The position numbers and the translations under genes are program-made. The notes under the pieces are model-generated. The model had not been told where the DNA came from, did not search any database, and saw only the letters and a list, made by a program, of their open reading frames with translations. From Staphylococcus nepalensis (GTDB lineage: Bacteria > Bacillota > Bacilli > Staphylococcales > Staphylococcaceae): a DNA stretch of 64,000 bases. This document shows positions 1-9,613 of the stretch, in pieces; the stretch's first letter is position 1, and every line of letters starts with the position of its first letter. The stretch covers positions 372,001 through 436,000 of the forward strand of contig NZ_BMCF01000001.1 in NCBI RefSeq assembly GCF_014635045.1, given 5' to 3'.

Positions 1-94
1 TTCCCAGCTTATTTAAACGGTTCAAAATAATTCAACATGCTTATATCCTTTTTAAGGGCAAGCCATGATTTTTTTATATCAGTCTCAATATAAA

Positions 95-142
95 AAGAGC
101 GAAGATACGCAACCACTATTTGATTGCATATCTTCGCTCTTT
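95..142. terminator. Bidirectional terminator hairpin
   Basis: A 19-base stem (AAAGAGCGAAGATA... pairing with ...TATCTTCGCTCTTT, one mismatch) is followed by T-rich sequence on both strands. On the minus strand it ends the hydrolase gene that follows. It may also end a plus-strand gene lying left of the window. Confidence 0.8.
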
Positions 143-200
143 ACTTTATAACTTTAATGATTCAATTGTAATTTCATCGCTGTAAAATAAAGTTTAAAAT

Positions 201-1169
201 TTAATCTATAATTTCTTTTAATTTATGAATCAATTGTTCTCTTTCAGGAATAGGAAAAATAGGGTGAATGTGAAACAACTGATATCCAGGAATAAACGAA
301 TGCTGAACACCTTGTTCATTTAACATTTGAGATAATTTTACAGCATCGGGATAAAGTGTCTCTTTCGTTCCAATGGAAATCGTAATGCGCCCTAGACCAT
401 TGAAATCTCCGTAAATTGGTGAAACTCTCCAATCTGTTAAAGGTAATTTATCAGCCCACAAATTAATTAAATATTTACTCCCCTCAATTCCTAGCATTGG
501 ATCAATCTTTTCATACACACGTGCTTCAGGATGGCTTAAAGTGCCGTCTAATACAGGTGAAATCAGCACAATATCACTTGGTTGTGTTAAGTTAACCGTT
601 TTTAAATACTGCGCAAATGATAATGCTATTTGACCGCCTGCAGAATCACCTATAATAGTAAGTTTTTGTGCATTCACTTTTTGTTCCAATTCGTTTCGAT
701 ATATAGCTTCTAATAATTCAAATGTTTCTTTATATGTGGCATGCGGTATTTTTGGATAGATAGGCATGATGACTTTAGCATTAAAAGCCGTAGCGAGTTT
801 ATCTATATATTCAAAATGGTATTTAAGTGGATTTTGGAACCAAGCGCCGCCATGAACATAGATTAATGATCTTTGTTGATTATCTTCTTTATCATTTACC
901 ACATAAGTTGTGACATTTTGTATCATTTTTGTATAAACTGTATTTTCAAAATGATAATCTGTTCCTTCATATTTACCTTGAGTTTGATGCTTAACTGCCT
1001 CAAGTGCTTCTTGTGCGTATGTTGCCTTTTCAAATGCACGCTTCATCTTCGTAACTCTAAGCAGCATTTCATATAAAAAACTTTTATAACTACGTTTTTC
1101 TACAATTTCAGCGTACAAATATGAAGTAGCCACACCCATACTTGTAATAGTAGCTATTTTTTTTAACAT
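201..1169 (-). CDS. Alpha/beta hydrolase fold-3 esterase (HSL type)
   Basis: This 322-residue protein is a predicted carboxylesterase/lipase of the hormone-sensitive-lipase type. HGGAWF near residue 106 is the oxyanion-hole HGGG-like motif and GDSAGG near residue 175 holds the nucleophile serine. The late FHIHPIF segment carries the likely catalytic histidine. The first 20 residues (MLKKIATITSMG...) form a hydrophobic anchor or signal segment, so the enzyme is probably membrane-attached. The start was moved eight codons inward because GGAGGT lies 9 bases before this ATG. The gene stands alone, with a terminator behind it and about 280 bases without a gene in front. The substrate cannot be read from the sequence. 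Confidence 0.85.
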   Translation of the reverse strand: MLKKIATITSMGVATSYLYAEIVEKRSYKSFLYEMLLRVTKMKRAFEKATYAQEALEAVKHQTQGKYEGTDYHFENTVYTKMIQNVTTYVVNDKEDNQQRSLIYVHGGAWFQNPLKYHFEYIDKLATAFNAKVIMPIYPKIPHATYKETFELLEAIYRNELEQKVNAQKLTIIGDSAGGQIALSFAQYLKTVNLTQPSDIVLISPVLDGTLSHPEARVYEKIDPMLGIEGSKYLINLWADKLPLTDWRVSPIYGDFNGLGRITISIGTKETLYPDAVKLSQMLNEQGVQHSFIPGYQLFHIHPIFPIPEREQLIHKLKEIID

Positions 1170-1448
1170 CTCATATGACCTCCAATATATCATTATCTGA
1201 GAGCAAGACAGAAGTTTTATTTCATAATAACAATGACATGCATCGCTTTACTTGGTATTCATAACTAGAAAAAACGGATATAAATAGATTTCAAATTTGC
1301 TATCTGCTGCCAGTAAAAATTTAATGCATCCTATTTATAAATCACTTTATTTTTTAGTAAAGTGTTTATCCTAAATTATATTAGTATGTATGAAATACAC
1401 GAGTTATAAATGCTCTACATACAAAACCACATTTATCATGACGCAGTT

Positions 1449-1964
1449 TCATCCTATAGTTGAATCTAATAAAGATGCTTGATTAATCATCATGGACATA
1501 TATAATTCATCATAATAATGATCATCCATAAAAATAGATTCGTGTTTAATGCCTTCAATTTTAAAACCCAATTTTTCATAAAATTTTACTGCTGGCGTGT
1601 TCGTTGTTATTACAGTTAACTCTAACCGTCTTAACCCTTTACGTTCTGCCCATTTTATCGTTTCTTGAAACATCTTAGTCGCCAAACCTTGATGATGCAT
1701 TTCATTAATTACACCCGTTAAGATATAACCTATGTGTTTTATTTTAGCTAATCTACTAATGTGCACTGATAAATAACCAACAATGTCATTTGTTTCTGTT
1801 TTTACACCGATATAAAAATTTTGCTTAATATCTTCTATTAATTTTTCTTTATTAAAACTTCTTTCATCCGGTAAATAGAGCATATATTGTGTTTCTTGAT
1901 CAATCTTTTTCATACAAGTATACAGCGCTTCTGCTTCATCTGGGCAAATTCTTTCTATGCGCAT
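1449..1964 (-). CDS. GNAT family N-acetyltransferase
   Basis: This is a 171-residue single-domain GNAT protein that transfers acetyl from acetyl-CoA to an amine. The acetyl-CoA loop is seen as GYILTGVINEMHHQGLATKMF (motif A, with the Q/R-x-x-G-x-A core shifted to H-Q-G-L-A), followed by FYEKLGFKIEG (motif B), both typical of the family. An AAAGGGGGAG ribosome binding site 5 bases before ATG at 1964 sets the start; an upstream in-frame ATG has no such site. It is probably cytoplasmic. The acceptor substrate is unknown, and GNAT proteins are too diverse to guess. Nearby genes do not form an obvious operon with it. Confidence 0.85.
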   Translation of the reverse strand: MRIERICPDEAEALYTCMKKIDQETQYMLYLPDERSFNKEKLIEDIKQNFYIGVKTETNDIVGYLSVHISRLAKIKHIGYILTGVINEMHHQGLATKMFQETIKWAERKGLRRLELTVITTNTPAVKFYEKLGFKIEGIKHESIFMDDHYYDELYMSMMINQASLLDSTIG

Positions 1965-2099
1965 AAATACTCCCCCTTTGACTCTATAGATTAATCTTAT
2001 CATACAATATTTTTATTATAGATGACACTTATAATTTAATTTAACCCGTTTTTATTTCGAACTATTCATTTTCACTCAATAGTTTTAGCATAAATTGAA

Positions 2100-2144
2100 A
2101 CATCCTATTATTACTTTTACAATAGTAAGCGAATAACAGGATGT
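2100..2144 (-). terminator. Terminator of thioredoxin-like gene
   Basis: ACATCCTATTATT pairs with AATAACAGGATGT (one mismatch). It lies just downstream of the minus-strand thioredoxin-like gene, between it and the GNAT gene start. Confidence 0.65.
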
Positions 2145-2182
2145 CTAAGTGCGTTACGTGCATATTTATTTAATTTATAGTC

Positions 2183-2512
2183 TTATGTTTTTAAACTTTC
2201 GTACATCATTGTTAATTGATGTTCTATTTGTTGCATATCAATAAATCTGCCTTGACGATGCATTTCTTTACCATTTAAAAAAATCAAATCTACCGGTACA
2301 GTGAAAATAGATAATTCACCTGCTATTGCTTCTACTTTGCTTTGATTAATTACACCTAATGGCACGCCAGGAAATCCACGTACTAAATCTTCTATTTGGG
2401 GCAAAACTGCATGACAAACACTGCAATTATCTCTCATTACGTGGACTACTGCGAGTGGATTTTGCTCAATAAATGATTGGTATTCATCAATTGAAGTTAA
2501 TATTTGAGTCAT
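2183..2512 (-). CDS. Thioredoxin-family protein
   Basis: This 109-residue protein has a thioredoxin fold with a CSVC redox motif (N-C-S-V-C-H) at about residues 30-33, followed by the usual proline and, near residue 72, the cis-proline region (FTVPVDLIF). It has no signal peptide, so it acts in the cytoplasm as a disulfide reductant or bacilliredoxin-like protein. Its CSVC differs from the CGPC of housekeeping TrxA. GGAGGG lies 8 bases before the ATG. It follows the D-cysteine desulfhydrase gene by about 120 bases on the same strand, so a link to cysteine or thiol chemistry is possible but is inference. Confidence 0.85.
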   Translation of the reverse strand: MTQILTSIDEYQSFIEQNPLAVVHVMRDNCSVCHAVLPQIEDLVRGFPGVPLGVINQSKVEAIAGELSIFTVPVDLIFLNGKEMHRQGRFIDMQQIEHQLTMMYESLKT

Positions 2513-2631
2513 TTAGAATACCCTCCTTAAATATAAAGTGTTTTATATTATGAATCATATGCACTAGAATTAGCAATATTTATGCTCTAAACTGCAGGTG
2601 GCATATTTCAATCAGCTATCTTTCCAGTCGT

Positions 2632-3615
2632 TTATAAATCTTTATTAAAAGTCGGGAGTAAACGTTGGATACGTGCTCTAGTTTCTTCAGTGTAACCTTG
2701 TAGACCACCTGTATGAATAAATAAAATCGCTTTTTGATCGTCATACTTTCCTTGTTTGATTTCTTCTACTAAACCACGAAATGCTTTTCCAGTATATGTT
2801 GGATCTAACACAACGCCTTCTTGTTGTGCGATATCAATATAAAATTGTAACTCTTCATCTGTTGCTTGAGCGTATCCTAATCCGATGTATTGATCATTAA
2901 TCGATAGCGTATCAAATGTTGTTATATCTTCATCTAATTCATTAATGATTTCAATCACCTTATTTTTGAAAATAGACGCACTCTCATTGACAGCATATCC
3001 AATAATTTGAGTTGATAAATTATGTATATACTTTCCATACCACAAACCTGCATATGTGCCCCCAGAACCGACAGCTAGATTGATAGAATCAAATTGAACA
3101 TTTAATTCATCTGCTTGCTTTACAATTTCTTCAAAAGCATTGATATAGCCATGAGCGCCAATCCAATCTGATGCACCGCTTGGTACTATAAAAGGCGTTT
3201 TATTTTCACTTTCTAAATCTTTACTTAATCGTTCCATCGCTTTTTCCCGAGACTGATGTTCATCAATCACATGTATATGCGCACCTAACATAGCATCTAA
3301 GAATAAATTCCCTTCAAATGCTTTTAGCGCTCCTCTTAAAACAAGATGACATTCAATATTGTATTTAGCGCACAAAGCTGCTGTTGCTCTAGCATGATTA
3401 GAGGTAATGGCGCCCGTAGTAATAATCGTATCATAACCATTATCTAACACGTATTGTATGGTATATTCTAGCTTTCTCACTTTATTACCTGATATTTCAG
3501 TTCCAGTATAATCGTCTCTTTTAATATATATATCTTTACCTAATGTTTGGCTTAATGTTTCTAATTTTTGAATAGGTGTACTTAAATTGGCCACGTTTAA
3601 TTTTCTTTGTAACAT
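2632..3615 (-). CDS. dcyD: D-cysteine desulfhydrase / ACC deaminase family
   Basis: This is a 327-residue PLP enzyme of the tryptophan-synthase-beta fold. D-cysteine desulfhydrase converts D-cysteine to pyruvate, ammonia and sulfide; the related ACC deaminase opens 1-aminocyclopropane-1-carboxylate. SGNKVRKLEY near residue 41 carries the PLP-binding lysine, TGAITSNHARAT is the substrate loop, and GSGGTYAG is the phosphate-binding glycine loop. The start is at 3615, where AAAGGAGG lies 7 bases before ATG. A longer in-frame start ten codons upstream lacks a site. It begins 26 bases after the VOC gene, so the two are likely co-transcribed. Which of the two reactions dominates cannot be decided here. 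Confidence 0.82.
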   Translation of the reverse strand: MLQRKLNVANLSTPIQKLETLSQTLGKDIYIKRDDYTGTEISGNKVRKLEYTIQYVLDNGYDTIITTGAITSNHARATAALCAKYNIECHLVLRGALKAFEGNLFLDAMLGAHIHVIDEHQSREKAMERLSKDLESENKTPFIVPSGASDWIGAHGYINAFEEIVKQADELNVQFDSINLAVGSGGTYAGLWYGKYIHNLSTQIIGYAVNESASIFKNKVIEIINELDEDITTFDTLSINDQYIGLGYAQATDEELQFYIDIAQQEGVVLDPTYTGKAFRGLVEEIKQGKYDDQKAILFIHTGGLQGYTEETRARIQRLLPTFNKDL

Positions 3616-3641
3616 ATCATTTCCTCCTTTATCTACATTAT

Positions 3642-4160
3642 TCATGGTCTTGGTATAAATACTGTTGATTCACTATCTGATGGATAATAATAACCGTTAG
3701 GTATCGTCTGTAACTCGATTAAACTTCCCCATGGTGCTCTAACATATACTGTGCGGTTATCTTCAGTATCTTCGTACTTCGTATTACTATGCGGTCTTGA
3801 TAATGGTTGACCACCAGCTTGCTTTATGCTTCTAAATGCCGCTTCAAAATCATCTACATAAAATGAGATGTGCGTAAAGCCAATATCTTGTAATGTATCT
3901 GCGTTGTTTTGTGTTGCACGCACAAATTCAAACATCTCTATATTCGGCCCATGATTAAACACCATCATTCTTTTTTTAATAATTTTGGCTCCATGTTCTA
4001 GTCCTAAGACGTGTTCAACAAATTCTCCACCTCTAGGATCATCCATCCTAGTTTGGCTGTCATAAGCAACCTGACCATCTAAAGCTTCTTTAAAGAAAGA
4101 CGTTGCCTTTTCAATATCTGGAACAGTTAAACCAATATGGTTAATTCCTCTTGTTATCAA
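3642..4160 (-). CDS. VOC (glyoxalase/dioxygenase superfamily) protein
   Basis: This 172-residue protein has paired beta-alpha-beta-beta-beta modules. The first opens with NHIGLTVPDIEKA (metal-ligand histidine) and ends at NIEMFEF (glutamate). The second holds ITHISFYVDDFEAA-type sequence and ends at GSLIELQ. The H-E-H-E pattern suggests a functional metal site. The fold is shared by glyoxalase I, thiol transferases and extradiol dioxygenases, so the reaction is open. Translation starts at TTG, 9 bases after AAAGGAGG. It sits directly upstream of dcyD, probably in the same transcript. Confidence 0.8.
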   Translation of the reverse strand: MITRGINHIGLTVPDIEKATSFFKEALDGQVAYDSQTRMDDPRGGEFVEHVLGLEHGAKIIKKRMMVFNHGPNIEMFEFVRATQNNADTLQDIGFTHISFYVDDFEAAFRSIKQAGGQPLSRPHSNTKYEDTEDNRTVYVRAPWGSLIELQTIPNGYYYPSDSESTVFIPRP

Positions 4161-4298
4161 AACTTAAAGCCTCCTTTATACATTGCTGCTTACTTCATTT
4201 TCATATGTCATTTAATATAAAGATTACTTATTTAAAAACAACCTTATATAACCAACAATGATAGCGATTTAAAATATCTTTCATAAATATATATGATT

Positions 4299-4862
4299 TT
4301 AGTGATCTTGAGATAAATCAAAATCATCTTTCAATAACCTATACCGATTCATATCTCGGTAATGTTTGCCGTCATATATATCTTGAACATCCGTCGCGAC
4401 AAAATGAAATCCGGCGTTTCTGGCTACTTTATTACTTGCCAAATTTCTAACGTCAGCAACAATTGTTAGTTTATTTAACCCTAGGTGGTGAAATGCATAA
4501 CCACAAATAAATTTAACGCTTGCTGTAGTGATTCGTTTACCAGTATAACCTTTAGCAATCCAGTAACCAACTTCTGCTTTACTATTTTTAGTATCTATTT
4601 TATGTAAATCAATTGTACCAATGAGTGTATCTTCGTAATAAATTAAAAATAGTTGTCCTTTTTGTTCAGCTTGATGTTGAATCATCATTTTTAAATATGA
4701 TTTTTCTTCATCTACTGTCATGTCTTCCGTTATAAAATCTAAAAATCTAGATAAATGTGAAAAGTTTTCTTGTATTGTTTGAAATAACGCTTTCGCCATT
4801 TGAAGATCCGGTGGTACTAGTGTGACTTTCGGCAAAATTGTTATAGATGGTCTGTAATGCAT
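4299..4862 (-). CDS. GNAT acetyltransferase, RimJ/RimL-like
   Basis: This 187-residue protein resembles ribosomal-protein and amino-group acetyltransferases of the RimJ/RimL subgroup. Visible features are GTIDLHKID, then AEVGYWIAKGYTGKRITT (acetyl-CoA loop) and NKLTIVADVRNLASNKVARNAGF, whose N-x-x-S-x-x-V/A-x-x-x-G-F is the classic motif-B signature. GAAGGTG precedes the ATG. The gene stands alone, with a hairpin terminator about 700 bases further on and none immediately behind. The substrate is unknown; bacilli use such enzymes on protein N-termini and small amines. Confidence 0.83.
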   Translation of the reverse strand: MHYRPSITILPKVTLVPPDLQMAKALFQTIQENFSHLSRFLDFITEDMTVDEEKSYLKMMIQHQAEQKGQLFLIYYEDTLIGTIDLHKIDTKNSKAEVGYWIAKGYTGKRITTASVKFICGYAFHHLGLNKLTIVADVRNLASNKVARNAGFHFVATDVQDIYDGKHYRDMNRYRLLKDDFDLSQDH

Positions 4863-4954
4863 AGATTCACCTTCTTTAATAACGTCTTATTTATTATCAT
4901 ATTTGTAATTTCTGAATATTTCAACTTTTTAATGATTGATAACTTAAAAAATAA

Positions 4955-4998
4955 GAGCGACTTAGAAATCAAAAATCGTTGATTTCCAATTGCCGCTC
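4955..4998. terminator. Palindromic intergenic hairpin, likely terminator
   Basis: GAGCGACTTAGAAATCA folds on TGATTTCCAATTGCCGCTC. It lies upstream of the GNAT gene at 4299 and downstream of nothing on plus, but next to the YfcC gene end at 5137, which it probably terminates. It belongs to the GAGCG...AGAAATC hairpin family found at several other places in the window. Confidence 0.65.
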
Positions 4999-5136
4999 CG
5001 CATAAGATTGACTTAATGCTATTATGAAAGTCATAAATTGATTTACAAATAAAATCTTTTATTTATATCATTTAACTTTTAACAACGTGTTCGCCTATAA
5101 TTTGTTTCTAATAAGTTATCATTGGATATGTTACAT

Positions 5137-6531
5137 TTAATAACCAATCATTAATGCAATAGACATGCCGATACAGCAAATAACTACCCAAACAACAATT
5201 AACTTCCAAGCAAATTTAAGCCATTGTGTATAAGTTATTTTCCCTACCGCTAATGCACCCATCAAGATGGCAGATGTCGGGAATAATACATTGCTAATCG
5301 CGTCTCCATATTGAAAGGCAAGTACCGTGATTTGTCTATTGATATTCAGTAAATCAGAGATAGGTACCATTAATGGCATAGTCGTTAATGCTTGTCCTGA
5401 ACCGGATGGAATAAAGAAGTTTAAAAAGAATTGTAAAACAAACATAGTGATAATAACCATTGACGAAGGAACATCAGCAAGTAACGTGGTCATCCCGTGT
5501 ACAATCGTATCGATAATGTGACCATTTTCTAAAATATAAATAATACCTTTAGCAAAGCCGACAATCATCGCGCCAAATAGAATATCCTTCATACCTTCTA
5601 TCATCGCTTCAAACGTGCCATTAATACCTAAACCGCCTATTACGCCTGCAAGTAAGCCTGCCAATAAGAAGTTTGCGCTCATTTCATTAAACGACCAACC
5701 ATAAGTGAAAATGCCATATACATTTAACACTATCGCTGCAACAATAAGTAACAATCCTATGCCTTGACGCTTCGTAAAGCGAGGCGTTTCTATTGCTTTT
5801 CCTGACTGGCTTTCAGTTTGCTCTAATTCATACACAATACTTTTGCTTGAATCATGCTTAACTTTACGCGCATATAACATAACAGTTGTAACAGCTGCTA
5901 ACAAAATAAAAACATAAATAACAGAACGCAAACCCCAACCTGAGAATAAAGTTAATTCCGCAACAGATTGAGCTACGCCCACTGTAAAAGGATTTAGCAT
6001 GCCTCCTATAAAGCCACTGGAGGCGCCTAATATAACCATTGCTGCGCCGGTCATCGCATCGTAACCTAAAGTTCTAGCAATAATAATACCAATAGGTACG
6101 AATATGATTGTTTCTTCTGCTAATCCGATAGAAAATCCTAATATTGAAAATATTGTCATCGTCAATGGAATCATTAACGCTTTGTATGAACCTAATACAT
6201 TCATAGCTTTGTTCACACCATTTTCAAAGGCGCCTGTTTTATGTACAATACCAAACGCACCGCCGACTAAAAAAATGTAAAATACAATTTCGCCACCGCT
6301 GATTAGCCCTTCTGGTATCGCACGAAAAATATCAAAAAATGAGACACCTTGCTGTGATACTTCTTGATATGAGCCTGATACAACAAGCGTTTGTCCATCT
6401 TTTTTTTCGCGTGCATATTCTCCTGCCGGTATGATATATGTAAGTAAACTTGCTACTACTATAATGAATAGTAATAGTCCATATGTATGTGGTGTTTTAA
6501 ATTTTAAATTTTTAAATAAAGATTTGAACAT
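5137..6531 (-). CDS. YfcC-family (DcuC-like) membrane carrier
   Basis: This 464-residue polytopic membrane protein has about 12 hydrophobic spans. It opens with KFKTPHTYGLLLFIIVVASLL and IIPAGEY, a signature of the YfcC/C4-dicarboxylate anaerobic carrier (DcuC, PF03606) family. The paired re-entrant segments (GFSIGLAEETIIFVPIG and IPSGSGQALTTMPLMVPIS) are the conserved substrate regions of this family. Members are thought to move dicarboxylates, basic amino acids or peptides, but few have been tested. The gene stands alone behind a 560-base gap. The exact substrate is not evident. Confidence 0.8.
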   Translation of the reverse strand: MFKSLFKNLKFKTPHTYGLLLFIIVVASLLTYIIPAGEYAREKKDGQTLVVSGSYQEVSQQGVSFFDIFRAIPEGLISGGEIVFYIFLVGGAFGIVHKTGAFENGVNKAMNVLGSYKALMIPLTMTIFSILGFSIGLAEETIIFVPIGIIIARTLGYDAMTGAAMVILGASSGFIGGMLNPFTVGVAQSVAELTLFSGWGLRSVIYVFILLAAVTTVMLYARKVKHDSSKSIVYELEQTESQSGKAIETPRFTKRQGIGLLLIVAAIVLNVYGIFTYGWSFNEMSANFLLAGLLAGVIGGLGINGTFEAMIEGMKDILFGAMIVGFAKGIIYILENGHIIDTIVHGMTTLLADVPSSMVIITMFVLQFFLNFFIPSGSGQALTTMPLMVPISDLLNINRQITVLAFQYGDAISNVLFPTSAILMGALAVGKITYTQWLKFAWKLIVVWVVICCIGMSIALMIGY

Positions 6532-6968
6532 CTCAAATTACCCCTCACTTGGCGTTTCATATATTTGAAAAATTAACCCAAACTTCAACGAATGAATCCA
6601 TCATTTCAATATAATTACTTATATCTATAATATTATACTTTATAGGTATTAAGCTGAATTTTCAATCAATTTTCAAATTATATCCTTATTTCATAGAACA
6701 AACTAACTTATAAAATAAATCAATAATAAAAGGAACCAAAATATCTTATGATGTCTTGCTCCTAATACTATATAAGCAGTAGACAACTAGACTAAAAATG
6801 TAAATAAAAAATTAATTCTAAAGCGTTACGCTTTTAGTTATTGCTTTGGGAGCACTTACGCATGCGCTTTACATGAGCTAAAGCTCATAATTCTTTTAAC
6901 GTTTACCGCACTTATGTATGAACTTGATTCATGTATCACTCTTAACTTAAATATCTTTGATATAAAAA
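6532..6968. other. Gene-free stretch upstream of the YfcC gene
   Basis: This stretch of about 440 bases holds no convincing ORF. It contains a perfect 15-base palindrome, AAAGCGTTACGCTTT at 6820-6834, and a second short one, ATGAGCTAAAGCTCAT at about 6874-6889. Either could be an operator for the carrier gene. The rest is AT-rich with no feature I recognise. Confidence 0.5.
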
Positions 6969-6988
6969 AGAGACCCAGTTGGGTCTCT
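6969..6988 (-). terminator. cidC terminator
   Basis: AGAGACCC-AGTT-GGGTCTCT is a perfect 8-base stem followed by TTTTTT on the minus strand. It ends the cidABC transcript. Confidence 0.9.
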
Positions 6989-7096
6989 AATTGTTTTATA
7001 ACCACTTCAACGTTTATACTTTGAGATTTTAACAAGACGCGAAGTCATTGAGCATAATATATTGTCTCTGCCACTCTGTCTACATTATCTACTTAT

Positions 7097-8839
7097 TTAG
7101 AAGAAACGTTTAACAGCTGTAGAAATTGGAGGTAATTCATCTAAGTCTAATTTTTTATCTTCTGTAATAGATCTAAATGCCCATTTACCATAATTCATTG
7201 CTTCTTCATTTACAATTTTACCTGGTAATGGCGCTGCGGTTTCATCTACATAAACATTAACAATTGTTGGTCTATCTTCAGCCATAGCTGATTCGACAAC
7301 TTCATCAATTCTGTTTGGATCTTTAAGTGTGTATCCTACGCCACCAAAGCTTTCAGCAAATTTTTCTAAATCAATATCAGTGAAGTCAATGGCATATTCT
7401 AATTCACCTGCAGCTTGTTGTTCATATTTAATGAATGAAAGTTGTTCATTGTTTAATACAAATAATGTCATTGGTAAATCATATTGCACTGCGGTAGCAA
7501 AATCTTGCATAACCATATCAAACGCGCCATCACCAATAATACCAACAACTTGACGATTTGGATATTCACGTTTTGCTGCTAATGCTGTAGGTAAAGCACA
7601 GCCCATTGTACCTAACCAACTTGAGATAATAAATTTATTATTTACTGTTAAGTTTAGATAACGCGTAGACCATACAGTCGCTGTTCCAACATCTATAGCA
7701 AATATAGCATCATCAGTTCTAACTTTATTAATTGCACCCATTAAACGTTCTGGTCTAATTGGTTTGCTGTCATTAGCCATGTCTTCAGCCATCCAAGCGT
7801 CCCATGTAGCTTTTCTTTCTAATATTTTATTTAAGAAATCGCGGTTAGCTACATGTTTAGCTGAATCAGTTAATTGTTGTAATGCGAGTTTACTATCACC
7901 TAGAATACCCACATTTATATCAAAACGATGTCCTATATTTTCTGAATTTGTATCAATTTGTATAGCTTTGATGTTTTTCTTAGGTAGATAATCTAAATAC
8001 GGATAGTTAGTACCTACCATGATTAATAAATCTGCGTTTTGAATTGCTTGATATGAAGTTTTAGTACCAATTTTACCTAGGTTACCTAAATTATAAGGGT
8101 GCGCATCTGGCAGAATCGTTTTCGCTGGTAACGTTAAGATTGTTGGTATTTTGAATGCTTCTATAAATTCACGTACTTCATCTTTGGCATGTTTTGCACC
8201 AGTACCAAGTAGCACAACTGGTTTTTTACTTTTATTAATTAACTTAGCCGCTTTTTTAATACTGCGTGGTTTAGGCGCTACGCGTGCAGGTGGTGCAGTG
8301 TCTACTTTTTGGTCTGTAGTATCTTTTACTTTACGTGTTAATAAATTATTAGGCAAGATTAAAACGGCTACACCTTTTTTCTCATAAGCTGTACGGATTG
8401 CTTCATTTACAATACCAAATATATCTTTATCATCTTCAGATACTTGGTGTTTATACACAGCTACGTCATCAACCATTTTATTAATATTCGTTTCTTGGAA
8501 TGCTTTTGTGCCTAATGCTGTACTATCTGTTTGCCCTGCTAGAATTAATTGCGGCACGTTATCCATTTTTGCATCATACATACCATTTAATAAGTGAATC
8601 ACCCCTGGGCCACCAATACTGAGTGCAACACCGATTTTACCTGTTAATTTTGTATACCCTGCAGCAGCTAAACTAGCAACTTCTTCATGACGCACATTAA
8701 TAAATTCTATATTATTTCTTTCTGTTCTTAATCTATCCACTACTGCATCTATTGAATCACCAGGAATACCATATAAGTGATCTATATCCCATGCTTGTAA
8801 TGCTTTTACTAATGCCTCATTTGCTTTAATTTTTGCCAT
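7097..8839 (-). CDS. cidC: Pyruvate oxidase CidC (PoxB type)
   Basis: This 580-residue thiamine-diphosphate flavoenzyme oxidatively decarboxylates pyruvate to acetate at the membrane, feeding electrons to menaquinone. In S. aureus it causes acetate overflow that acidifies the cell and favours death. It has the three-domain TPP-enzyme layout: an N-terminal PYR domain with HEEVASLAAAGY (catalytic glutamate), a central FAD domain, and a C-terminal PP domain with GDGAFDMVMQDFATA...LNN, the TPP-binding motif. The length matches S. aureus CidC (579). It lies 87 bases behind cidB and ends at a strong terminator, so it is the last gene of cidABC. Short AAGGAG ribosome binding site. Confidence 0.93.
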   Translation of the reverse strand: MAKIKANEALVKALQAWDIDHLYGIPGDSIDAVVDRLRTERNNIEFINVRHEEVASLAAAGYTKLTGKIGVALSIGGPGVIHLLNGMYDAKMDNVPQLILAGQTDSTALGTKAFQETNINKMVDDVAVYKHQVSEDDKDIFGIVNEAIRTAYEKKGVAVLILPNNLLTRKVKDTTDQKVDTAPPARVAPKPRSIKKAAKLINKSKKPVVLLGTGAKHAKDEVREFIEAFKIPTILTLPAKTILPDAHPYNLGNLGKIGTKTSYQAIQNADLLIMVGTNYPYLDYLPKKNIKAIQIDTNSENIGHRFDINVGILGDSKLALQQLTDSAKHVANRDFLNKILERKATWDAWMAEDMANDSKPIRPERLMGAINKVRTDDAIFAIDVGTATVWSTRYLNLTVNNKFIISSWLGTMGCALPTALAAKREYPNRQVVGIIGDGAFDMVMQDFATAVQYDLPMTLFVLNNEQLSFIKYEQQAAGELEYAIDFTDIDLEKFAESFGGVGYTLKDPNRIDEVVESAMAEDRPTIVNVYVDETAAPLPGKIVNEEAMNYGKWAFRSITEDKKLDLDELPPISTAVKRFF

Positions 8840-8926
8840 TGTAAAAATTGCTCCTTCCGAATTTTAGCGATTTAATTTTTCATTACATAAAATAGTTAAT
8901 ATTTTTAATCATTGCTAGGTTTATAC

Positions 8927-9613
8927 TTAGTATAAAAAGATCATGAGTATAGGCAGTACAATTGAACTCAATAACGCTGTCAAAATCATACCAATTGAAC
9001 TAAAAGCACCTGCTTCTAAATCAATATCAAGCGCTTGTGCTGTACCAAATGCATGCGATGCGTTGCCAAATGTTAACCCCTTGGCAATTGATGTTTTAAA
9101 CCTTCCAAATTTAATCAAATACGCGCCTAGAATACTACCTATTAAACCAGTAGCTATAATAAACAACACAGCAATTGCATCCACACCTCCCATTTGATGT
9201 GATACTTGAATACCAACTGCCGCCGTAATTGATCTTGGTAGCATCGTAACAATGACTTCTTTTGAATAGCCAAATGTTTTCAAAATGACGTATACAAATA
9301 CGAAATTCAATATCACAGCTGCAATAACGCTACTAAATATGATTTTTCCATTAGCTAATATTTTATGACGGTTTTGATACAGCGGATATGCCAAAGCGAC
9401 CACTGTACAATTTAATAAATAGTGAATCCATTTACCGCCAATCATATATTGCTGATAATCTATATTAAATATTAATAGTACAATAATAATCCCAATGGAT
9501 GACACTAGTGCTGGATTTAAAAATGGGCTTCTATATTTAAACTGTAATTTTTTTGCTCCAACGTACATACAAACTGTTAATACAATCATTATTATTGCTT
9601 TTAGAAATGTCAT
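8927..9613 (-). CDS. cidB: CidB, LrgB-family membrane protein
   Basis: This 228-residue polytopic membrane protein belongs to the LrgB/CidB family (PF04172). It contains the late conserved stretch [17 protein letters not shown] and [17 protein letters not shown], which are hallmarks of the family. In S. aureus CidB works with CidA in controlling murein hydrolase activity and cell lysis; LrgAB/CidAB homologues also move pyruvate. The ATG abuts the cidA stop codon (TAG-ATG), showing tight translational coupling. The length is as expected (229 in S. aureus). Confidence 0.92.
   Translation of the reverse strand: MTFLKAIIMIVLTVCMYVGAKKLQFKYRSPFLNPALVSSIGIIIVLLIFNIDYQQYMIGGKWIHYLLNCTVVALAYPLYQNRHKILANGKIIFSSVIAAVILNFVFVYVILKTFGYSKEVIVTMLPRSITAAVGIQVSHQMGGVDAIAVLFIIATGLIGSILGAYLIKFGRFKTSIAKGLTFGNASHAFGTAQALDIDLEAGAFSSIGMILTALLSSIVLPILMIFLY

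Noticed and set aside
1-30. Possible tail of a plus-strand gene (FPAYLNGSK then stop)
   Set aside because: Only nine codons are visible and no family can be recognised, so it is not reported as a gene.
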